Below, piece by piece: positions 26,869 through 39,900 of a stretch of 64,000 nucleotides of DNA. The DNA comes from Lates calcarifer. Taxonomy: Eukaryota; Chordata; Actinopteri; Centropomidae. A program made the position numbers and the translations under genes. Position 1 is the stretch's first letter. The number at the start of each line of letters is the position of its first letter. The stretch is from NCBI RefSeq assembly GCF_001640805.2, contig NC_066849.1, positions 24,674,250-24,738,249 of the forward strand, given 5' to 3'. Under the pieces are notes generated by a model. That model saw only the letters and a program-made list of their open reading frames with translations, did not search any database and had not been told where the DNA came from.

Positions 26869-28355
26869 TATGAATAATCACAGATATGATATAAATAGGA
26901 CAATGACATCATTTAATAAATATCTAGATACTGTATCTAGTTTACAATCCATCATTCTGATAAGAAAAAATAAAATAGCATGCAAGGCCACCATAATATA
27001 TTCAATTAAAATGAACACACTATCAAATACCATGCACAAATTACATCTGAACAACAGTTTGACTTACAGAGGATCAAATGAGTCAGTTTGACACAAAGCT
27101 CCAAAGCATGCGACAGAAAATCAATACTGTAATTTTATAGTATGCTTAAAATTCCCACTAGGCCAAGGTAACATCTGTATGGTGCAGAGATCGTGTCATG
27201 ATGTTTATACAGCACAGCCAGTTGTTACACTGACTGATCTCTGACATATACAGCAGGTTTAGATCAACAATGTGCTTACTTGAAGTCATGAGAACACAGA
27301 TATCAGTACTATCCATCTGCTGTTGTATGACCAGTGAGAGAGTAGGAAATTAAGAAGAACTTGTAGCGAATATAAACAGTTACGTAACATTAAATTGTAC
27401 AGCATGTGCCCAAGACAACATGATGGAAAATAACCATTAGAAAGACTGTTTACAGCCAAAACTAACTGTACAGCGGAAGAATACATGATGGTTCGTTTGA
27501 TGTAGTTTAAAAAATAAACATGTCCACATCAGCTGTTCTGGTTCAGTTATTTTTTTTATTTTTTTAATGCATAAAACTCTACTTGTAAAAGTATAAATCC
27601 TTGAATTAAATAAATACAACATGTTAACACTGATAGGTCACTGCATGTCGCAGTAGATTACTCAGCATATGATTTTAATCTCTGTGTTCTCATCTCTTAC
27701 TGTAAAGCTGGGTCATTCTTTAAAATAACTTGATATGTTAAATTGGAGATTTAACAACTTTACAGAGTTGTTGTCAAAATAAAAATGACTCCTGTTTTTC
27801 CACTGATAACATGCTCCAGATGCAGCAGAATTATTTGAAGGTGTGTCTGGTGGATGGAGGTAGCTTTAGATTGTTTTCTGTTGTAAGTGTCAATATAGCG
27901 TAGCTGTAACTCAGAGAGCAGGTCATGTTTTGCAGTGGTGCCAGAAGCAAAAGTTAAACTTCACAATGCAAACATTTACACATCATCTGTTTTTAAATTG
28001 TACATTGAAATGTTAAATATTTAATCAGTCACTATCAACTATTGTGATTTGGAAAAAATGTATGACATTTTTCAGGAATACGTGGACACACAGTAGCCAC
28101 TTCAAACCATAAATGACTACCAAAGACTTCAAGGAATTAACGGCAAGCAAAAGTATTTTTAAAAAATAAGTAAATAAAAGACATAAAGTCATCACCGCAT
28201 CTCATAGAACCTTTAGGTCACCTTCTAAACCACTGCCTTTTCTAAACTATAAACACTGGACACACAAGAAACAAACTGATTTCTACCAGTGTCTGCCCTC
28301 TCATACATTCTAAGTCTTTGGCACCTTCTTTAAATATTCCCCTCTTCTTTCCTGT
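26869..28355 (-). other. Probable rgs4 3' UTR
   Basis: AT-rich sequence after the rgs4 stop codon with no further exon seen. It is assigned as 3' UTR only because it lies between the stop and a plausible polyadenylation signal. Confidence 0.4.
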
Positions 28356-31300
28356 TTAGGCACCACCGGATAATGCCTGCCTGCTCTCTTCACAGTCACA
28401 ATTTTTCATCTCCATCTTCTTCTCAGTGGTGGTCTGTGTCTGAGACAGATCCTGGATCAGTTTGGAGTTGAGAAATCGTCTGTAGGAATCTTTCGCCATC
28501 AAGACGTAGATCATCCTCTGAGCCTCGTCGAAACAAGACGGGCAGGCGTTCTCGACATTCTGCCTCGTTTCTTCTCTGGTTGCTGCATCTAAATTTACCT
28601 TAAAACAACAGAGAAGGAGGGGACGTAAAGGGTTACGATACTGAGGACAAAAACCATGAGGATTGCTAGATCATACCTGGTGATAGCATTTGACTTACAG
28701 GGAAATAGATCAGTGGAGTGGCAGTTTGAAAGTTTATGTTAAAACAATAAAGCAAAGGACAAGCCTGGAGAGTGGAGGAGAAAACACCATTTGAAATTCA
28801 TTTCCTCTTACTATTTTACATCAATTCATTTCCAACAAACTGAACCGAGTTGTGCAGCAGATTTTCTTTATCCATGTTATGCATCAAACCTTGTATTATA
28901 ACGATGAAAGCAAACTGTTGAAGTCTTTTAATCAGGCAGCCTGCTGAATACTCATTAGTGCAGCAGTATTATTCATGTGCATTTCCAACACTTTCATGGT
29001 AACATCCAGCTCAAGTTCAGCGCACTTCACTGAAGTAGAATGTGCAGTTGCATTAATAAGATTTACAAAAATACCTTTGAAGTATGTGTCTAGAAAAAAT
29101 GTTGACATTGTCTGAAAGCTATTTCCTTTTTCCCCACCTCGACTTTAGCATCTGTTTTTTTGTTTGTTTGCTTGTTTGCCATTTTTGAGATCCTTTCTGG
29201 CTTGGTTTGTCATTTCCCACCTTGTAACACCTTTTGTATTTTCCTCATACTGATGAAGCTAGCTTATTTTGTGTTCCATATATCACTGATGATATCTTTC
29301 AGATAAAACTAATTACCTCATTAGGAGCATCTGCCTCAACATATTGCTGGTAAATCTGTTTGGCTCTGGTCATCAGCTTGGAAGGTGCTGTCTTCTTATA
29401 ATCTTCACAGGCGAGCCAGAAATCCATGTTCTCCTCGCTGAACTCTGACCTCAGGAAGGTGGTGAAGACTGCACGACCAGCTACCACAGAAAGAAAAAAC
29501 ATGTTTTCTTTGTAAATATCAAGCACAGACCTATGAGTGATGTTGTCTTGTGATGAATGAACCTACAAAACCAGTTACATCCTTCTGATCTCAGATACCA
29601 AAATCTGAAAACCGTATGGGATTTGAAGCTGTTTCCAGTTGCTCATCAGGTGCCAGAAAAAAGTGCCATCATAAGTAATTAACACATTCATTTTGAGACA
29701 TTAGTATAATTACAAACAAAAATTACTCTAGACCAGATTTGGCAGGGCGTCAGTTGGATTGCTTTACAGCACAAACTGAAAGATGGAGCTGTTCTCTCCT
29801 CACAAACGGAGCTAAAGCTTGTCAGAGTTTCTGGCAATAGAAAATTGTTGAATGAGTGAGCAATGGATGAAAAAGTCTCAGTCAAACTGACTGAGAGGAA
29901 GTAAACTCCACAGATACAGCCATTACAACACAGTTATAAAGAGCTATTACATTTTATCAAAGAAATGGAATTACCACAAAATCTAGCAGCAATAATCGCA
30001 TCCTGTCTTTTTAGATACACAAGTGTGATGAGACAAATACAGATCTGAGCCCTTGTAAAAGCAGAAATCCTTCATGACTAAGAGGACAGATGGAGACAAC
30101 TGAGGCCACAATAAGATAAACTAAAGATCGGCTCAATGAGAGCCGACAGATGATGTCGGGAAGGCATGACGATGTTGGAGGTCAATGAATGAGGCCATGG
30201 AACAGAGCAGGTCAGAACTCAGCTGGTTCCCGCAGGGCCATTGCTCCCCTTTTGTGTCCATACACACACACACACAGTGTAATTCCCAGAGGGCTTATGC
30301 ACACACACAGACACATGTACACTCAGCACTGGTCAGTTCGCCCCTGAGGGGCCATTGACTAGTGCTTTCAGACACGTAGCAGAAAACTAGGGCATGAGAA
30401 TGCGTCGGAAAGCGTCTGTGTGTGAGTGTGTGAGCTCAATTTGCACGTTTGTGCATCTGAGCCAAGTCTCCTCAACTTGTCTTTAACATGATGAACACAG
30501 CATTAACGTGTCAGAGGATGTGTGCAGGGTGATTCTTCTTAATTTGCACATTTTGAAAGGCAATACATCTGCTCTACTGTAGCTGATTTATTTGTAATGC
30601 CTTAAAAAAGTGCACAGAAAGAGATTAAACATCACTTCTGAGATTGCCAAAACCTTACCAGCAACCATTAGTGAGGAATGTGAAGGTCAGGGCCTTGTCT
30701 GATAGTATTCCCATGATTGCAGCATCATGTCACATGAGAATGATCATGTTTAGTTCGAAAACCCTGAGAGAGATTCTACTGGAAAACTAATGAGTCAAGC
30801 ATCCGCCTGACGGTTCATGTCAGTATTATTAGTACGAGACAAAGTCCTTTGGGTTCGCTCTGGATTTGAGCACAGCCTCGTTAGCCCTGTTCCAGTTCAA
30901 TTTTTGTGGGTGTGAAACTACAAAGTAACACTTACTGTCACTGTTCATCACGTGGCTGAAAGACTCCCTCCATTTCTTCACCTCGGTTGCCGTGGGCACG
31001 CTGGAACAGAGGATTTTAAAATTACACAGACTTTCCATGACGGTAATTTTAAAGGAAAGCTTCAGTGTGCATGTAATTATTTCTATGTAAAGTACACAAT
31101 AGATCACCCTTCACAGAGACTCACACAATTTGTGTTCAGGATATGTTTGATCTGGTTTCATTCAGGGTTTTTTTTCATTTTCAGTTCTTATCCCACAGAG
31201 GATGTACTTCCATTTGGGAATTTTGTATAAAACCATTTCTACTGTGTATATCAACAAGGTTTAATAAGGTATTTGTTCCCTCCTCCACTGAAGAGATAGA

Positions 31301-32929
31301 TACACCGCCCTTCCTAATATCCTATCCAAATCCCAGCTGCAATCATTTACTAATCAATAATGGCAGCAAATCCAATCATACCACCATGTGTCATTTGACA
31401 CACAGCACAACCTATGATACAATCAGTCTCCTTACAGAATTCATCACCTCAGAAACCACAGCAATAATGAAAACAACGGGTAGCTCCAGCCATTAGAAAA
31501 GAATAATCTATATCCATATAAATCACTTGAATAGTGCACGTCACATTTCCACAGCATGTCTTTGTGTTGTGAGGGGAATTAGGCTACAGCTGCTGAAAGT
31601 AGGAAAAGTGAGCATTAATCTATAACCACCTCTGAATGGTTTCCAATTTGCTGAAAAGGAGGAGTCAGGGTAAGTGTCGCTGATGCTAACCTGCTCGTAA
31701 AGAACAATAAGAGCCTTCCCGAGGGAACACAACCTCAGAACAGGACATTAAAGCCAGAATAAGTCCAAGACAAGGCATAATGTGCTCCTCAGCAAACCTA
31801 ATTTGATATCAAAAATTACACTACACACAGAAACAGTAATTCTGTTTCAAATTAATATCAATTATGAGAGCTATTATGAATTTCAGATCAACACCTGCAG
31901 TGAAATAACACACACAAAAAGAGACGAAGGCTGTTCAGTACAAAATCAGTACAAAACAACCCTCAAATAACTAAAAGAATTCTCACAATAAGGTTCCAAT
32001 CATTTATCCAGAAACATACCAGTGTTGCAGGTCTACAGTTTACCCTGGCATTGACCAAGATTTTCTCTCCCGCAACCTTGGCAAGACTGTCAAGTCTTAA
32101 GATTCAAACCTCTGGCAAAGAGGAAAAATAAATAGGTTTTGGTTTGAACTGATGTATTTATCATTTTATAAGCAGGGAAATGTATCTTCTCAGAGGCTGC
32201 TAACACAACCACTTTCAGTATATTTCTCTAGGCAGCATTTCCAGATGGAAATGTGATTCATGAATTCTCAAGAGACATGAATGGAGAGTTTGTCATTTTA
32301 ATCATAATCTGTGTGAATCTGGTTAAACTCTCTTTTTGAGCTCCTGGAAGAGAAGCTTAAACCAGGATCTGAAGAATAAACACAAACCGGAACAAATATT
32401 TTAAACAGTAAACAAATTGAAGTAACAGAGATTAGTTCCTCTGACCTCTTCGCAGCAGCAGCAGTCGCAGCAGTCACAGCATTCTTCTCTTTCATCTGCT
32501 TCTGATCCGCTGCTTGGGGTTCAGGCTTCTGGAGTAAGAAGCTTATTTTGTGCTTGATGTCTTTGGCACTGTGGAGAGGCAGATGAGAGAGGGCAGTGAG
32601 TGAAACGCATTTTGCAAGACTGCAGTTTGTTTGTATTAATAATATCTGCACAAAGACATGCTTGTATAAAAGTCTGCTTCATGTAAACAAATGGTGAGCA
32701 GACTGCCAACTGGTTCCTCTTTTTCTCTTTTTCTCTGTTTCACTGATTTAAAATATCAAGCGTTTCATTAAAAAAAAAAAAAAGATTTCAAAGAATCAGC
32801 ATGGGCATTGATCATCCTCAAATGTTGAGAAACTACATTTTACAACACTTTTATCCACCTGTTGTTCAAACTGAATCAGTCTTACCTTTTCAAGCATGTT
32901 GCAGGAAGTGTTGCAAGTCCTTTACACAT
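28356..32929 (-). CDS. rgs4: Regulator of G-protein signalling 4 (R4 family)
   Basis: Five coding exons on the minus strand: 32929-32886, 32568-32446, 31000-30936, 29480-29317 and 28598-28356. Together they are 639 nt, 212 aa (human RGS4 is 205). It should act as a GTPase-activating protein for Gi/Gq alpha subunits, best known in brain and heart. The start MCKGLATLPATC gives Cys2 and Cys12, and AKDIKHKISFLLQKPE forms the membrane-binding helix. EVKKWRESF leads into the RGS box (about 75-190), with FSEENMDFW (Glu94, Asn95), Cys102 and EVNLD (Asn134) at G-alpha-contact positions, then the RGS4-type REETRQN and CFDEAQ. KDSYRRFLNS precedes a polar tail of about 35 residues. Exon phases match those of rgs5. 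Odd points are an Ala/Thr-rich linker before exon 3 and one residue fewer than rgs5 after YKK. 'EVNLD', 'REET' and 'CFDEAQ' favour RGS4 over RGS5 and RGS16. Confidence 0.93.
29876..29896. repeat. Perfect 9-bp hairpin in rgs4 intron 3
   Basis: TCTCAGTCA (29876-29884) and TGACTGAGA (29888-29896) are exact reverse complements around an AAC loop. It lies in the intron between coding exons 3 and 4 of rgs4 and may be chance. Confidence 0.75.
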
Positions 32930-33064
32930 GGTGGAACGTTAGAGATCCAAAGTCAGTACTGTTGCTGTAAATGACGACAGTGTGGCTGCAAGCAGCAGAG
33001 TTTTTGTAGCGGCGTTCTTCAGTATTAGACGACAGGCTGCGGGTGTCTCCACCCCCAGCAGTGG

Positions 33065-33106
33065 TTTTATACCTCCAGTGTGCACACTGACAGAAAACTG
33101 ACCAAT
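33065..33106 (-). promoter_or_regulatory. rgs4: rgs4 core promoter (TATA and inverted CCAAT)
   Basis: On the minus strand TATAAAA lies at 33071-33065, and ATTGG (inverted CCAAT) at 33106-33102. The expected start is near 33040, giving a 5' UTR of about 110 nt to the ATG at 32929. Immediately further upstream, 33118-33180 is a purine-rich GA/GGGA tract (pyrimidine-rich on the gene strand). Confidence 0.7.
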
Positions 33107-36100
33107 CACACCAGACAGGGAGAGAGAGACAGGGAAAAACGCAGTGAGGGAGGGGGAGAGGGAGAGAAAATGGGGGAAATTTACAGCAGATGGGATCATA
33201 TGCAAGCAAAACAAAAGGTGTTTTTTTCCACAGAGGGAGGTGTCTCAAGTATTGAAGGAATTACTGAAGTCATCCCTCTGTGGAAAACAACAGACAACTT
33301 TATCCAACTGAGCAAAAACAAAATCCAGGCTGGATACAGCCACCAGCATCCAGCAGGCTTTCAGTTCAGTGCATTCAAGGAGGTATTTGTAGGAGAGTGT
33401 TGTCATGTGTTTTTATTGATGAACCCACTTTGACTGACCATACAGTCAAGGCAATAAAACCTTCTTTGCAATGTTGCAAATTCATTGTTTGCAGAAATCA
33501 CACCAGACAGTTCACATTCACAATCCTGTCTTTGATGAGATGATAAAAGCAGCCGGGAAAAGATGGGGGTTTTGGTTAAATGCAAATAAACATGTTGTAT
33601 CTGAAGTCACTGTGAATTTTTTCTGTGTTAAACCAGGCCACAATCTTTACATGGACACAAAGCCATAGCATAGTTTAATAATGCTCCATTCACTACAAGC
33701 TGATATTTAACAGAAAGACTGGATATGTGGCAGGAAAACAAAGACACTGTCTGTAAATATTTTACTGATACGTTCAGTATATATTTGCATCCCCAGCGGC
33801 AGCCTCCAAAATGACCAACAAACTCTAAAACAGTCTCAACAAAAACTGAAGAATATAAGCTTCATGAAGGATTTACTGCAGGACTGTTGTATTTGACTGG
33901 ATTAGTTTTATCTTTTATCTTCTCGCCATAAACTGAGTTCATGTGGCTCAACACAAGGCAACTCGAAAATACACTAAACAAACAAAATACTGGGTGGCAA
34001 AAAAAATAAATCTTTTGGGAACATATGTAGCCCAAGATCAGACCAGTGCAGATAAATAGTAGCAGCTGTGTTCACAAATGTCTCTGAGGCAGAGATGTGG
34101 TAGATGTAGACATCTTGTCAAGGACAAGGTTGGAGAGGTTGCAAATTATGTGGCATTTACACTGGATAGTTCTGTTTGCATCCTGTCTCCTACCAACAAT
34201 CAACACCATGAATCACACTCCTGACACTGTCAATGATATACTGTAGAGCTGCATACTTAACTGAGACATTTTCAGTTCCCACTTTCCACAGTTTGCACCT
34301 GTAGCGGCTTTACCCACAGCAACACTGTCAGGATATGAAATAACCTAAGCAGATGCCAGAGAGGCTCCACCATGATTTTCAAATAAAAATCAAATATTAA
34401 AACTTAAACTACAGCTTAAGTGCACATCATTGTTTTGAATTAGGCAGCACCTGAGCTGTATTTTCATGGCATCATCCCTTGTCACTTCTTTGTGAAGTGC
34501 TGAGGGACTGTGAAGCCTCTCAGAGACAACGAGCTGCACAGGCGGCTTTGATCAGCTCATTCATCTCAGACTGAAAGAACAAACTGAGCCAACATCTGCA
34601 GCCTCACTCACAGGTAATAAATAAATGAGATTAAGCTATAGGCAAGCAGATTTAAGTTCAAAGTCTAGAAGATAATGTTCTGATGATGCCATGCATGAAA
34701 TATGCTTCACCTCCCTCTTTCCTTCTCTCTGGTTCCTGGCACCTCTTTCACACATGACCTCATATCTAAATCTCTAGCCCTGAACACTTTCCTTTTATTT
34801 GATGCCTTTAAAAAAGCTTGGATCCTTTTCTCTGAGTGATCTAAGAGCAGCTGAAGCAGAAGTGTACCTTTCTGAATTGTAGATAACATATGTAGGCATT
34901 TAAAGCATGGAGGACTGCCAAAGGTCCCCTTTAAAGGAAAATTGAATTCAAACATGTGGCCAGTTTAAAATTACAGCAATCAGAGAGGAGCTCATAATGG
35001 TTGTTTGTGCAATTGGCAAATGGTCCTCTGAATGATACATGTGCTGGCTCCTTATCATCTTCTGACAAGCATTTTTATACAGTTGGTGGTGCACTTTCAT
35101 CTGATGAAAATAACAACTTTATGTGCACAGTCATAGGAAAATGCTAGGCATTAACAAAACTAAATTTTCAGTAAAATATTGTGGGGTTTTTCTTGGACAT
35201 TTGTGTCAGCAGAACATTTTTATATGCTGTATCTGCAAATGTTCCCAGCCACCTCAATCACGCTTCTATATACCCAACATTTCATTCCTTGTGAATCACA
35301 AATATTGAGTCATTACAAGCATGACACTGTGACATTTTATTTATTCGTCTTTATGCTTCATTTACAAATGAAATGACGGCAGCTTTGCCATGATCAACAG
35401 AGTGGAGGACGTTAACAGTGTGATCAGTCTGATTAATTATTTCTCCATCACCTCACTGCTACCAAGGTGCAAATATCATCATCATCAGAGCAGCAGCTGG
35501 CGAGGCTGCTGAGTGACCGAGAATAAACTGAGCTTTACAAACTTTACTTTGCCTAGATCAGCAGGCCTTTATTTCATGGACTGGAATACAATATGGTGTT
35601 TTCTCTTCACAGTGGTTGTGGGCCAGGTAAAACAGCTCAATTTGGTTTCTGTCAATGACGGGTTGATTATGAATTTTGCCTTTCAATCTCCTGCTGCTAA
35701 CCAGCGCTCATTCAGACAGCAGGATATGATTAGAGCACAAGAGACCAGTCTCACACAGCAGCAGGTATGATGATGGCTCTGTGTGTTCCTGACACACACA
35801 TACACACACACACACACGCATATCACACTTGAGAGGCCAGCTCCATCTCTCAACAGGCTTTTTCAGCCCCAACACCATGTCATCATATACTGCAGCAGAG
35901 ACCTGTTGACTGCACAGAAAAAAACAGTCTAGTCTAAATGAGACAAATGACAGACAAAAATGAAATAATGACACAATTAAAAAGAGACCACATGTACAAC
36001 AGTATATTGTCAGTTCTAAAACTCTGTAGCAAAAGAAATGGGTCAAATAAAATCATTCTTTGGAAGAGCATTAGTGCATTTAGAGTGAGTGAACAAAAAC

Positions 36101-36600
36101 TGACATCTTGATATGAAGGATATTGCAGGTCAAGGACGTCCATCCAACATATCAGTTATTTAGAAATGTCATTCTTTGGGTGTTTGACAAACCAGTGTGT
36201 ACTGTGTAATATACGTGAGTTTGGTTAAACATCTAAATATACAGTGTATATTACCGGATTGTTTCTGTGGCGTTATGGTTGTTAAATATGAATTTAACAA
36301 GTTCTATGTCATGTTTTCTGTCATTGGTCATAGCCCACTGCCATATTTTGTTTTCCTTTAGTTCATCTCTGCTAAGACTGCAACACACTGAAAGCGAGGG
36401 ATTCAGTATATAAAATGGAATCTCACAATATAACACTTCTTGGTGCCCTGTGGTGAAAAAACTCCTACTGATCCAACAAGCCCTCACACCTTAAAGACAA
36501 AATAGGTCACTTACTCCCAAAGGATCTACATTATTATTTCACATTGGATTCATATCAGCCTTTTCTGCTCTGCCACACATGTAGTTAAGTTACGTTTGGA

Positions 36601-36640
36601 TTAAGGCAACTAAACTGCTTGGTTCAGGTTAGGAAAAGAT
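36601..36640 (+). repeat. Dispersed fish repeat fragment, copy 1
   Basis: 'ggcaactaaactgcttggtt' followed by 'caggttaggaaaa' (36605-36637). The reverse complement of 59097-59130 reads 'ggcacaaaaactacttggtt' followed by 'agggttaaggaaaa'. The two are clearly related copies in opposite orientation. Confidence 0.6.
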
Positions 36641-39519
36641 TATCTGGGACACTCTTAACACAGTTTAAGTTGAATACATTCAATTGTCATTGGAAACAAT
36701 GTTTGACAAATGATTAAATAAAGTTTTCAGCTTTAAATAAAACCAGGGCAGGAGACAGAGGGCAGTCTGCCAAATCAGACACCCACAGTTATTTGCACCA
36801 CAAGAGGTCACCTCACAAGAAAAAGTGGGTCACCTTTGATTATGCTACAAGGCAACAGTGTTAACCACTCAAACTAATACTGTTTGTTTCCCTTATTATG
36901 TTTTACATATATTTCTATTTTTCCAAACTATCACTCATGGTAAATCTATTTTTTGTGATTGTACTGACCATAAGTTACCTCAGAATACCCTTCTCCTGTA
37001 AGTCATGTGTGGGGAATTAGCCTTTATCTTTCGTTTTGTACTGGGGGTTTTCTTCAGGTTGTGTTTCCAAAGCATAAGAGCTATCAGGTTCCTACAGGTA
37101 CTGTTTTGACCAAAACAAGTCCACTGAAAGAAACTGGCAACATTGCAAGTTATTTCTAGTAACAGGTTGGCAGGAAGGCAATCAGCAGATTTTTAAAAAT
37201 AGTGTCTTTAATGGGTGCAGGGCACAACATAATTATGATTCTATTCATGGCTCCAAGGCTTAAGAGGAGCAGTGGATTTGGTCCCTAATAAACCACATCA
37301 GGTGACAGAGAATAGCCTTGGTAATGTGGCTTAGCCTCAATAAATTATGCCTCTTATGCCTATTCTCAACCCCACTGATCTCACAACCCCTCAGAGATGT
37401 GACAGCAGGGCCCTTCTTAAGCCATCTCTTTCATTCCCATCAGTTTGGAAGAGGGCCGATAGCGAAGGATAATTGCAGCTTTCACATGGTCAAGGGCTGC
37501 ACCCGTCATCTGGTGAGACACTCAATGTGACAGGTAAATCTGTCAGGGAAGGTGTGGAAATTAAAGGAGGGGAGCGAGTAGTACCAGGCTTAAATCATTG
37601 ATGCTTCTTGACTCAGCTTCTTAACAGTATTCCTATTACAGTAAGCTCTTGAGAAAACTGAGGGCAAAGGCTAGCACTATATTCCGGTTCACATTTCTCC
37701 CTGCATTACCTCAACATTAAAACTTCCTGTTTATGGTCAAATGAAAGATCAGGACATGACTATATGAACAGTATATATAACTGGCATGTCCTTAACCTGA
37801 CCTGAAATGAGCAATAAGAGGGTGAGATCCATTTACCTTAGGTGTCCTCCCATTTATGACTCACCAGGAAGGTGCAACAGAACAGGAAGTATTCCATCAG
37901 CCCCATCTGCCTCCGGTGTCACACCATGACCACATGGTCGATACATCTTCCTGTTCAACACCTTTACTCTCTTTTGGATGAGAAATAGATTGTGTTCACA
38001 GGGGGAAAAAATGTGTGAGGAAGAAAGAAAGAATGTTGTAATGGTCAGAGGAGGCGGATGAGTGTTCATACAGACACAGAGGACCTCTGCTTACACATTC
38101 AGATGTAATGTTCTAACTTGGTGTAAAACAAGTATCTAAAGTTCTCAGTCCAACTACTAATTATTGAATCTATAGCCCTGTTTATACAGTCTGCTCAATG
38201 TGGGAATGTTGTGTCATTACTCCACCTCACCTTTCTGCATAAAAGGTATGAAGGCAGAATGGTTTTATGAGTTTTATTTTGTTGTACTTACACTCCTCTC
38301 TCATTTCAGAGTTTACTTTCCGGCCTCTCCTGTGATTGTCTTCCTCGTCCTAATGAGTTACACCTGTGTCTCATTGTCTTCCCCCACTTTAATATTTATA
38401 CTGTGCCTGTAAAACACATTACTTTGTCTTTGTACTGTCGTTACGTTACTTGATCAGTGGATTTTTGACTGCTGAATTTTGAGTGCCTTTAGGTGGTGCT
38501 GTTTCTTTAGACTTAGCATGAGGACATAGGCAGGACTAGAATAGTTTTTTTATGAAAACATCACATCTGGTAACTTTGAGTAGTTTTGTCTGTCATGACA
38601 CTTTAAACAGCAGCTGGTTCCAATAATAAAGGGTTGCTCAAGGATTACCGTAAGGACAGCTTTCATTATCCGCCCTGAGCCGTAGCTATTAGCATATCGA
38701 ACCCAAACAAAGAAGGAGACTTTTCCAGCGTCTGCTAATGACGCATAGCAAAGAACTCACGGTGCTGGTGCAGAGGAAGAGAAGACTACTGCAGTGATTG
38801 TTTATAGTCCTTGTCAGTAAGTCAGTCCTGGTGGCTCATAATGAACTGTGATTAGGCTACGTGTGGAACAGCATGCAGGTTCAGATACCTATCAGAGCCG
38901 CTGTTGTTGGGTGGCCATGTTGAGGGCTTTGATCAAACATGGGGACAGCGTGATGATGGATGAGACACTGATGTGTGTGTTTGTGCATGCTTGAATCTGT
39001 GTCATGTTTATGTGCTCAGCTCTGAGTGAGTGAGGTTGCAGCCTGCATGTTGTGTGTAAATTTGTGTATTTATATGGATGCAGAGAGAGATTAAGTCCTT
39101 TGGTGGGGACTTTGTCTCTTTGGGGTCCACGCTGACCCTATGACAAACAATGTAAATACATGTGCACAAGGCTGCACTTTTCCATTTGTGGTTTGATGCT
39201 TAAATTAAAATCAACCCCAGCAGGGCTAAGCTGCTGTCATTTCACTGCTTTATTAAAGCTCTGTCAACTTTAAAAATGACATTTTCTAGACTCACTTTAG
39301 TTAGATTTTCAAAATCTCTCAGGAGATACTGCTGCCACTCTCTTTTTAAAAAATAGATCAATAAAAAAACAGCAAAGTTCAAAAAAACATTGAACTTTCT
39401 TTCCTACTTTCTGATGTTTCCACTTCACTCACCAAGTGGTTCACTTAACCTGGTTTGCAAATAAAAGAAATCAACTATGCATTCCAACAAACCTTCAACC
39501 TTTCACAAAATAATTCTTA

Positions 39520-39900
39520 TTTTAATAATGACCCCTTATTGGCCTGCACTTGAAACCGAAAATCGCCGGTCTGCAAAGCCTCACTTCAGCACAGAACTGG
39601 CTCCTGCGGGCTGAACTCCTCTCATATTTGTTGTCCCTGAATAGTCCATTTGCCCCAGCTTTCTTCATCTGTAATTGAAATGTCAAATTGCCGCTTGAAG
39701 AAGCAAATTTAAAGCTAGAAAAGTCCTTTTGTATACAGGCCCACACAAATAATCATGTTTGTGATTTGAAACGTGCCATAATTACAAAGTCATTGTCACA
39801 TTTATTATATTGCACAAATCAAGCTCTGCTGGTAATAATTGTCAGTGTACTTGACCTAATGATTACAGTTTAATGGTTCATAAAGCAGTCACTGCTGTAT
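39520..39900. other. Candidate conserved non-coding element
   Basis: Complex, non-repetitive sequence with homeodomain-like motifs (CATAATTAC, TAATGATTACAG, AATTGAAATGTCAAATTG) and no coding signature. Constraint is judged only from its texture; an alignment to other fish genomes is needed. Confidence 0.25.

Noticed and set aside
31143..31496. A 117-codon open frame in rgs4 intron 2
   Set aside because: It is on the strand opposite rgs4, has low-complexity Thr/Ser content and no family resemblance.
39522..39746. A 74-codon minus-strand frame with a basic Cys-containing sequence
   Set aside because: No family match and no exon signals. The block is better explained as non-coding.
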